Source: an uncultured Opitutaceae bacterium (GTDB lineage Bacteria; Verrucomicrobiota; Verrucomicrobiae; Opitutales; Opitutaceae). Taken from it: DNA of 13,858 nucleotides. Shown here piece by piece: positions 9,132 to 13,858 of the stretch (positions are counted from its first letter, which is position 1; each line of letters begins with the position of its first letter). The notes under the pieces were generated by a model that was not told the DNA's origin, did not search any database, and saw only the letters and a program-made list of their open reading frames with translations. A program made the translations under genes and the position numbers. The stretch spans positions 1 to 13,858 of the forward strand of contig CAMLSH010000050.1 in assembly GCA_946482625.1 (NCBI GenBank), written 5' to 3'.

Positions 9132-10109
9132 TTAGAACTTAAAGACGCCCTGGACGCCGAAGAAGGTATCGTTCTCGGTCGAGAAATCCTTGTAGTCGTA
9201 AAACGAGATTTCTCCACGGATCGAGAGGTTCTCGGTCAGCTTGTAGGAGGGAGCGAACGTCGCCTTGAGGAAGCTAGGACCGTTATCCACGTCCTCGCCG
9301 CTGAGGCGGGTGACGAGGGAAACTTTTTCGCTGGTGGCGAAGCTGGCGAAGAGCAGCCAGTTGTAGCCATCGGCGAAGTAGCTTTCCTTGACGGTGTATT
9401 CAGCCGCCAACAACACGGCAGGTGTGAGCTGGTAGCTCGCCCAGACGTTGTAAGCGGTGGCCTCTTCCTGAGCGCCGCTATCCGGGATCCCGGCGGTGAG
9501 GGTGCCTTCGGTCTGGTGGGCGACGGCCGCGAAGACCGTCAGTTTTTCGATGCCCGTGAAGGTCACGTAAGCTTCGAGACCCGCGTTGCCGCGCAGCTCG
9601 CCGTCACCTTCGAGACCGCCGTAAACGGAGTCGAGGACAGCAAAGCCGGAGGTCCAGTCGCCGCTGGTGTAGTTCACCTTCACGCCGGAGTGATACCCTG
9701 GGATGACCCCGAGGAAATCGCCGTTGGCGTAGCTCAGCTGGTACATGTTCGGGATGTCGAATGCCTCGAATCCGAGCCAGCTCAGGAACTTGCCGCCCGT
9801 GACCGTGAGGCCGTCGCCGGCATCGTAATTCACGTACGCATCGAGGAGCGTGAGATCGTCACCGGTGCCGCCACCGGTGTAGTAGATGCTCGCCACACCC
9901 GTGACGGGAGCATGCGTGGTCAGGAAGCTGAGCTTGGCGGAATCGAGATCGAACTTATCGGTTTTGGCTTCGTCGAAATAACGGTACGAACCCGTTACGT
10001 AGCCAGCGACCGAGAGGTTGTCGTTCAGTTTGATATCCGCGGAGGCGGAGGTGGCCAGGGCAAGGAGCGAGACAGCTGCGCCCCCGATCCGAATGACATG
10101 TTTCGTCAT
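9132..10109 (-). CDS. Outer-membrane beta-barrel porin (bbp2/OmpL-like), probable urea channel
   Basis: The 325-residue protein from the ATG at 10109 has a signal peptide ([19 protein letters not shown], then TSASA before DIKLN), alternating polar/hydrophobic strands throughout, and a C-terminal phenylalanine (GVFKF) as used by the barrel assembly machinery. The middle, around [17 protein letters not shown] and the following [17 protein letters not shown], resembles the OmpL-like bbp2 porin family. It is the first gene of the cluster, directly behind a sigma-54 promoter candidate. From that position I infer that it admits urea or short amides, by analogy with the FmdC porin of Methylophilus. 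The upstream in-frame extension to 10235 crosses the promoter and is not coding. A CA-rich leader, not a Shine-Dalgarno, precedes the start. Substrate specificity is unproven. Confidence 0.85.
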   Translation of the reverse strand: MTKHVIRIGGAAVSLLALATSASADIKLNDNLSVAGYVTGSYRYFDEAKTDKFDLDSAKLSFLTTHAPVTGVASIYYTGGGTGDDLTLLDAYVNYDAGDGLTVTGGKFLSWLGFEAFDIPNMYQLSYANGDFLGVIPGYHSGVKVNYTSGDWTSGFAVLDSVYGGLEGDGELRGNAGLEAYVTFTGIEKLTVFAAVAHQTEGTLTAGIPDSGAQEEATAYNVWASYQLTPAVLLAAEYTVKESYFADGYNWLLFASFATSEKVSLVTRLSGEDVDNGPSFLKATFAPSYKLTENLSIRGEISFYDYKDFSTENDTFFGVQGVFKF

Positions 10110-10192
10110 AGGTGTGTGTGTTGTTGTTGGATGTTGGGTCGGCCTCACCACGCACGGTGTTGAGTCGTGTGAAGTTGAAGCCGTCGCAGTTG

Positions 10193-10208
10193 AGCAGCTT
10201 TCTTGCCA
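10193..10208 (-). promoter_or_regulatory. Sigma-54 (RpoN) promoter for the porin-urt-ure cluster
   Basis: On the minus strand the sequence is TGGCAAGAAAGCTGCT. Against the sigma-54 consensus TGGCACG-N4-TTGC it keeps the GG and GC elements with the required 10-base spacing and differs at two positions only. The start of transcription would fall near 10183, giving a leader of about 73 bases before the porin ATG. Sigma-54 control fits nitrogen-scavenging genes. The match is read directly; function is inferred. Confidence 0.7.
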
Positions 10209-10265
10209 CGGGCATTTTTCGTGAAAAATTCTCAAATATTCGTTCCGGTTTTCGCAGGTAAACGA

Positions 10266-10293
10266 GTGTTACTTTCAATAACTCGCGTAACAC
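10266..10293. promoter_or_regulatory. Dyad upstream of the sigma-54 promoter, candidate activator site
   Basis: GTGTTAC (10266-10272) and GTAACAC (10287-10293) form a perfect inverted repeat with 14 bases between. A shorter pair, GTTA (10268-10271) and TAAC (10279-10282), is nested inside. GCGCA-GTTT-TGCGC at 10295-10308 follows. The centre is about 95 bases upstream of the predicted transcription start, a usual distance for enhancer-binding activators such as NtrC, though the sequence is not the enteric NtrC consensus. Confidence 0.45.
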
Positions 10294-10603
10294 CGCGCAG
10301 TTTTGCGCAACCGCGCTAAAGAATGCCCAGCCCTCTCCCAAACGGCGGCCAAATGCGCAAAAACGCCCGCGCATTCGCCAGGTAGCTTTCCGCACACTCT
10401 TGCCAGTCCGCCAGCCCGTAACCTGGTCCCAGCCGCCCCAACGCCCACGCCCATCCAGCTAAAAGGCTGCCGAGAAAGCCCGGTACCTGCCGAGCGGTAC
10501 GGTTCAGACCAGCGCCGCACTCTGAAAACGCCCCGTTCTTCAACAGCCTGCCAATTTTTCCGCCTTCCCTCCCCCCGCCCCGCCCGCTACGTCATTTCCT
10601 TTT

Positions 10604-11704
10604 ATGCCGACTCTTAAATTCGCCGTTCTCGCTGGAGACTACATCGGGCCCGAGGTCATGACCGAGGCCCTGCGCGTGCTGGAACACGTCGCGAAAAAGG
10701 AAAACCTCACGCTCTCCTACCAGCTCGCCGACGTCGGCGGCGCCGGCATCGACAACCACGGCAAAGCCCTCCCCGACTCCACCCTCGCCGTCTGCCAGCA
10801 GGCCGACGCCATCCTCTTCGGCTCCGTCGGCGGCCCCAAATGGGAGAAACTTCCGCCCAAGGAACAGCCCGAGCGCGCCGCCCTCCTGCCGCTCCGCAAG
10901 GCGTTCAATCTTTTCGCCAACATCCGCCCCGGTCTCCTCTACAAAGACCTCGCCGACGCTTCCCCGCTCAAATCCGAGCGCATCCCCAACGGCATCGACA
11001 TCGTCTGCATCCGCGAGCTCACCGGGGGCATCTACTTCGGCGCCAAATCCACCGTCACCCTTGAAAACGGCGAACAGCAGGCCACCGACACGATGGTTTA
11101 CAAAACCTCCGAGATCGAACGCATCGCCGAGGCCGCCGCCCAGACCGCACGCACGCGCAGCAAAAAAATCTGCTCCGTCGACAAAGCCAACGTCCTCGAA
11201 ACCTCCGTCCTCTGGCGCAAGACCGTCACCGCCTACTTCGCCAAGAACCACCCCGACCTCGCCCTCTCGCACATGTACGTGGACAACGCCGCCATGCAGC
11301 TCGCGCGCGATCCCAACCAGTTCGACGTGCTCTTCACCGAAAACATGTTCGGCGACATCCTCTCCGACGAGATGGCCGTCATCTGCGGCTCCCTCGGCAT
11401 GATGAGCTCCGCCTCCCTCGGCACGATCAAGAACTCCCACGGCAAACCCTTCGGCCTCTTCGAGCCCGCCGGCGGCACCGCGCCCGACATCGCCGGCAAA
11501 GGCGTCGCCAATCCCTGCGCGCAAATTCTCTCCGCCGCGCTCATGTTCCGCTACAGCTTCGGCCTCGACGCCATCGCCGCGAAGATCGAAGCCGCCGTCC
11601 GCAAGACGGTCACCGTCGATCTGATACGCACCGGCGACATCGCCTTCGGCAAACCCGCCGTCGGCACCAAAGCCATGGCCGACGCCATCGTCGCGAATCT
11701 CTAA
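10604..11704 (+). CDS. leuB: 3-isopropylmalate dehydrogenase
   Basis: NAD-dependent oxidative decarboxylation of 3-isopropylmalate in cytoplasmic leucine synthesis. The 366 residues match the family length. Seen in order: LFGSVGGPKW near 71-80, the substrate-binding arginine region ANIRPG, RELTGGIYFG at 138-146 with catalytic Y144 region, SVDKANVLETS with K194, the metal aspartates in YVDNAAMQL and TENMFGDILSDE (D227, D251, D255), and the NAD-binding EPAGGTAPDIAGKGVANP. The N-terminal motif is GDYIGPEV, with tyrosine where GDGIGPEV is usual. The ATG at 10604 gives the normal N-terminus; TTTCCTTTT, not a Shine-Dalgarno, lies before it. It stands alone: other leu genes are not next to it. A repeat-bounded element follows 16 bases after the stop. 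Confidence 0.96.
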   Translation: MPTLKFAVLAGDYIGPEVMTEALRVLEHVAKKENLTLSYQLADVGGAGIDNHGKALPDSTLAVCQQADAILFGSVGGPKWEKLPPKEQPERAALLPLRKAFNLFANIRPGLLYKDLADASPLKSERIPNGIDIVCIRELTGGIYFGAKSTVTLENGEQQATDTMVYKTSEIERIAEAAAQTARTRSKKICSVDKANVLETSVLWRKTVTAYFAKNHPDLALSHMYVDNAAMQLARDPNQFDVLFTENMFGDILSDEMAVICGSLGMMSSASLGTIKNSHGKPFGLFEPAGGTAPDIAGKGVANPCAQILSAALMFRYSFGLDAIAAKIEAAVRKTVTVDLIRTGDIAFGKPAVGTKAMADAIVANL

Positions 11705-11720
11705 CGAGATTCGCTGAAAT

Positions 11721-12154
11721 GTGAGGAGTGAAGAGTGAAGGGTGAAACCTCACCCCGGAGCCTCCCACGGATATCCGGGAACGCACCTTCACTTTCGCTC
11801 TTCGTCTCATCAAGTTGTGCCAGACGCTGGATGTCGCGTCCGGCGTCCAACGAACTCTGAGCAAACAACTGCTTCGCTCTGGCACATCCATCGGTGCCAA
11901 CGTTGAAGAAGCACATGGCAGCCAGAGCAAAGCCGACTTCACGGCAAAACTGTCCATTGCCTGCAAGGAAGCCCGCGAGACCCACTACTGGCTCCGCCTT
12001 CTCACCGCATCCGAACTAGTCCCTGAAAAGCGGATTCACAATCTGACAGACGAAGCAAACCAGCTCATCGCCATCCTGACCGCGATAGTGAAAAAATGCC
12101 GTCGCCCCGCCTGACTCCGGCTCAGCTTTCACCCTTCACTTTTCACCATTCACT
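11721..12154. mobile_element. Heptamer inverted-repeat element, family C, enclosing a four-helix-bundle gene
   Basis: The left arm (11721-11748) is GTGAGGA, GTGAAGA, GTGAAGG, GTGAAAC. The right arm (12127-12154) is TTTCACC, CTTCACT, TTTCACC, ATTCACT. AGTGAAGGGTGAAA at 11734-11747 has its exact reverse complement at 12127-12140. The arms bracket the four-helix-bundle gene and sit tightly between the leuB stop (11704) and the kinase stop (12159), as if inserted there. Calling it mobile is an inference from this layout and from similar heptamer arms elsewhere in the window. Confidence 0.6.
11767..12114 (+). CDS. Four-helix-bundle protein (23S rRNA intervening-sequence type), start codon apparently lost
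   Basis: The frame encodes about 115 residues of the IVP-like four-helix-bundle family, first known from intervening sequences in 23S rRNA genes. Diagnostic core: QLLRSGTSIGANVEEAHGSQ, then SKADFTAKLSIACKEARETH and YWLRLL. Similarity continues upstream of the first usual start (TTG at 11815): DIRERTFTFALRLIKLCQTL is a normal first helix, and the codon just before it, where ATG is expected, is ACG (11767). No ATG, GTG or TTG lies between the stop codon at 11743 and 11815. The gene is therefore either read from ACG, shortened from TTG, or decaying. The protein's function is unknown; a nucleic-acid-related role is only a guess. It lies inside heptamer arms. Confidence 0.8.
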   Translation, partial: TDIRERTFTFALRLIKLCQTLDVASGVQRTLSKQLLRSGTSIGANVEEAHGSQSKADFTAKLSIACKEARETHYWLRLLTASELVPEKRIHNLTDEANQLIAILTAIVKKCRRPA

Positions 12155-12158
12155 CTTT

Positions 12159-13858
12159 CTAAAACGGCGCCACCGACCCTTTGCGATCCAGGCACACCCG
12201 GACCACCCGCGTGAGCGTCGTCATGTCGAACGGCTTCGGCAGAAAATTCACGCCTTCCCTGAGCGCGAAATTTTTTCCCGCCATTTCCGGACTGTAGCCG
12301 CTCATACAGATCACGCGCAGCCCCGGCTTCTCCGCGGTCAGCCGCAATGCCAGATCCACGCCGCCGATTCCCCCGGGCATGACCACGTCTGTCAGCAAAA
12401 GCTTGATACGCGCCCGGTGCTCCGCCCAGAGCTCCAGCGCCTGCACACCTGTCGACGCTTCGATGACCTGATATCCTTGCCGCGTGAGAGCGAACCGAGC
12501 CACGCCACGCACCTCCGCCTCGTCCTCCACCAGGAGAATCGTCTCTCCTCCGCGCGCCGACTCCTCCGGTTCTCCCTCCTCCGTCAACCCGGTCAACACC
12601 GTCCCTTCGATCGCCGGCAGATACACGTGAAACCGCGTGCCCCGTCCCACTTCGCTCTCCACGCCGATCCACCCCCGGTGTTGTTGAACAATTCCATACA
12701 CCGTCGCGAGCCCCAGCCCCGTGCCCTTGCCAAATTCCTTCGTGGTGAAAAACGGCTCGAAGATCTTCGGCATCGTCTCCGGCTGAATTCCCGTCCCTGT
12801 ATCCGAGACGCTCAGACGCACAAACGCGCCCACCCTGGCCTCCGGCCGTCGTCGCACCGTGTCCGCGTCGATTTCCACCCGCGTTGTCTCGATCCGCAGT
12901 CGCCCGCCCGAAGGCATCGCGTCCCGCGCATTCACCACGAGATTCAAAATCACCTGCTCCATCATGCCCGTGTCGGCCTGCACGCCCAACGGCACCGACG
13001 CGCACGCCAGCTCCAGCTCCACATCCTCGCCGAGTATCCGCCGCACCATGCTGGCCATGCTGCCCACGACCGCGTTGATATCCAGATCGCGCAACTGCAT
13101 CACCTGCCGCCGGCTGAACGCGAGCAACTGCCGCGTCAGATTCGCTGCGCGATCCGCCGCCTTGGAAATTTCCTCGAGCGACTGGTCGGTCTCCGGATCG
13201 CGAGGTCCCGAGCATTCCAGCAACGAGATCTGCCCTTTGATCACAGTGAGCAGATTGTTGAAATCGTGCGCCACGCCTCCCGACAGCTGGCCAATGGCTT
13301 CCATCTTCTGCACCTGCCGCAACTGCTCCTCCAGCCGTTTGCGCTCCGTCATATCCATGACCATCGCCAGCGCGCCCACGCAAAGCCCCTGCGCATCCAG
13401 CACCGGCGTCGTGCTCAACGCCGCCCACACATCGAGTCCGCTTTTCCCGCGGAAACGGATGTCGTGCACCTCCTGCTTGCGCTGCCGCCACTGCTCCAGC
13501 TCCTGAGCCACCTCAGCCCGACTGTCCTCATCCACGAACTCCCGAATCAACCGGCCCCGCATCTCCTCCACCGTGTAGCCGAGCATCTCGGCCATGCGCT
13601 GGTTCACGAACGTCGTCCGCTCCTGTGCATCCGTCATCCAGATACCTTCGTGCGCCGTCTCCACGATGGATCGATACCTTGCCTGGCTCTCGCTGAGCGC
13701 CCGCTCGGCCTCCCGCCGCTCCGTCACATCCATGATGATGCCTCCGGCCTTCGTCGGCTGGCCGTCCGCGTCCCGGATGCACTCCACGATCGCGTCGAAA
13801 TACCGGATCGGCCCCAGCGCGGGATTGGAGCGAAACTGCTCCGCCTTCGTTGTCCGTA
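12159..13858 (-). CDS. Hybrid sensor histidine kinase, PAS-PAS-kinase-receiver (5' end outside window)
   Basis: The frame is open to the right window edge, so the N-terminus is missing; the GTG at 13787 is internal. Numbering from that codon, residues 1-30 end a PAS/PAC domain (GGIIMDVTERREAER). A second PAS domain covers about 38-150, ending in AMVMDMTERKRLEEQL. The phosphorylatable histidine is H174 in LSGGVAHDFNNLL. The ATPase part has the N box NLVVNARDAMPSGG (282-295), the G1 box SDTGTGI (328-334), the F box FEPFFTTK and the G2 box GKGTGLGL. A receiver spans about 415-535 with phospho-acceptor D467 (LLLTDVVMPG) and K518 (LPKPF). No membrane segment is seen in the visible part. Stimulus and target are unknown; no response regulator is adjacent in the window. 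Confidence 0.93.
   Translation of the reverse strand, partial: RTTKAEQFRSNPALGPIRYFDAIVECIRDADGQPTKAGGIIMDVTERREAERALSESQARYRSIVETAHEGIWMTDAQERTTFVNQRMAEMLGYTVEEMRGRLIREFVDEDSRAEVAQELEQWRQRKQEVHDIRFRGKSGLDVWAALSTTPVLDAQGLCVGALAMVMDMTERKRLEEQLRQVQKMEAIGQLSGGVAHDFNNLLTVIKGQISLLECSGPRDPETDQSLEEISKAADRAANLTRQLLAFSRRQVMQLRDLDINAVVGSMASMVRRILGEDVELELACASVPLGVQADTGMMEQVILNLVVNARDAMPSGGRLRIETTRVEIDADTVRRRPEARVGAFVRLSVSDTGTGIQPETMPKIFEPFFTTKEFGKGTGLGLATVYGIVQQHRGWIGVESEVGRGTRFHVYLPAIEGTVLTGLTEEGEPEESARGGETILLVEDEAEVRGVARFALTRQGYQVIEASTGVQALELWAEHRARIKLLLTDVVMPGGIGGVDLALRLTAEKPGLRVICMSGYSPEMAGKNFALREGVNFLPKPFDMTTLTRVVRVCLDRKGSVAPF

Larger units (their letters stand above)
10110..10603. other. Divergent intergenic region between porin and leuB
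   Basis: This 494-base region separates two divergent genes. Its left part holds the porin leader, the sigma-54 promoter candidate and nested dyads at 10264-10308. Its right part (about 10310-10600) has no recognised signal except a pyrimidine-rich stretch just before leuB. A 75-codon minus-strand frame (10316-10543) is open, but I recognise no family in it. No clear sigma-70 promoter for leuB could be picked by eye. Confidence 0.6.

Noticed and set aside
9283..9291. TTATCCACG, close to a DnaA box
   Set aside because: Single copy inside the porin coding sequence, far from dnaA, with no neighbouring boxes or AT-rich unwinding region.
10592..11524. Minus-strand open frame of 310 codons, glycine- and valine-rich
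   Set aside because: Antisense to leuB, which is clearly the real gene; repeats of Gly/Asp/Glu come from complementing leuB codons.
12136..13491. Minus-strand frame of 451 codons overlapping the kinase
   Set aside because: Same strand but a different frame; glycine/arginine/alanine-rich translation without domains, while the other frame gives a full hybrid kinase.

Overview
The window reads as part of a GC-rich bacterial chromosome, most likely from a Verrucomicrobiota of the Opitutaceae type. This is an inference from several traits: a bbp2/OmpL-like porin next to nitrogen genes, a four-helix-bundle (23S rRNA intervening-sequence-type) protein gene set between repeats, heptanucleotide-periodic intergenic repeats, and a general lack of Shine-Dalgarno sequences. 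No rRNA, tRNA, CRISPR array or transposase was seen.

Layout. Positions 1-209 hold the 3' end of dnaA (+). From 10109 down to 319 runs one long minus-strand cluster for urea use. In transcription order it is: outer-membrane porin, urtA, urtB, urtC, urtD, urtE (urea ABC transporter), ureA, ureB, ureC (urease structural subunits). From 10604 leuB (+) diverges from it. It is followed by a repeat-bounded four-helix-bundle gene (+, about 11767-12114). A large hybrid sensor kinase (-) ends at 12159 and runs off the right edge of the window.

How the genes fit together. Urea would cross the outer membrane through the porin and be bound in the periplasm by UrtA. UrtB/UrtC, driven by the ATPases UrtD/UrtE, would import it, and UreABC would hydrolyse it to ammonia and carbamate. 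A good sigma-54 promoter match (10193-10208, minus strand) lies 84 bases upstream of the porin start with a dyad further upstream, which suggests that nitrogen limitation switches on the whole cluster. Strong hairpins after the porin and after urtA could set a graded expression pattern. The metallocentre assembly genes (ureD/H, E, F, G) are not in the window, and the cluster ends against dnaA.

Most unusual signal. Four intergenic sites (ureC/ureB, ureB/ureA, ureA/urtE, leuB/kinase) carry arms made of imperfect 7-base repeats, three of them as facing inverted pairs. The 7-base unit differs between families: RGTAGCG, YCGAAKG-like and GTGAAGR. One pair encloses the four-helix-bundle gene, whose expected start codon appears to have become ACG. 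Together these look like one class of mobile or structured element, with coding and empty members, echoing the hairpin-bounded intervening sequences of bacterial 23S rRNA.
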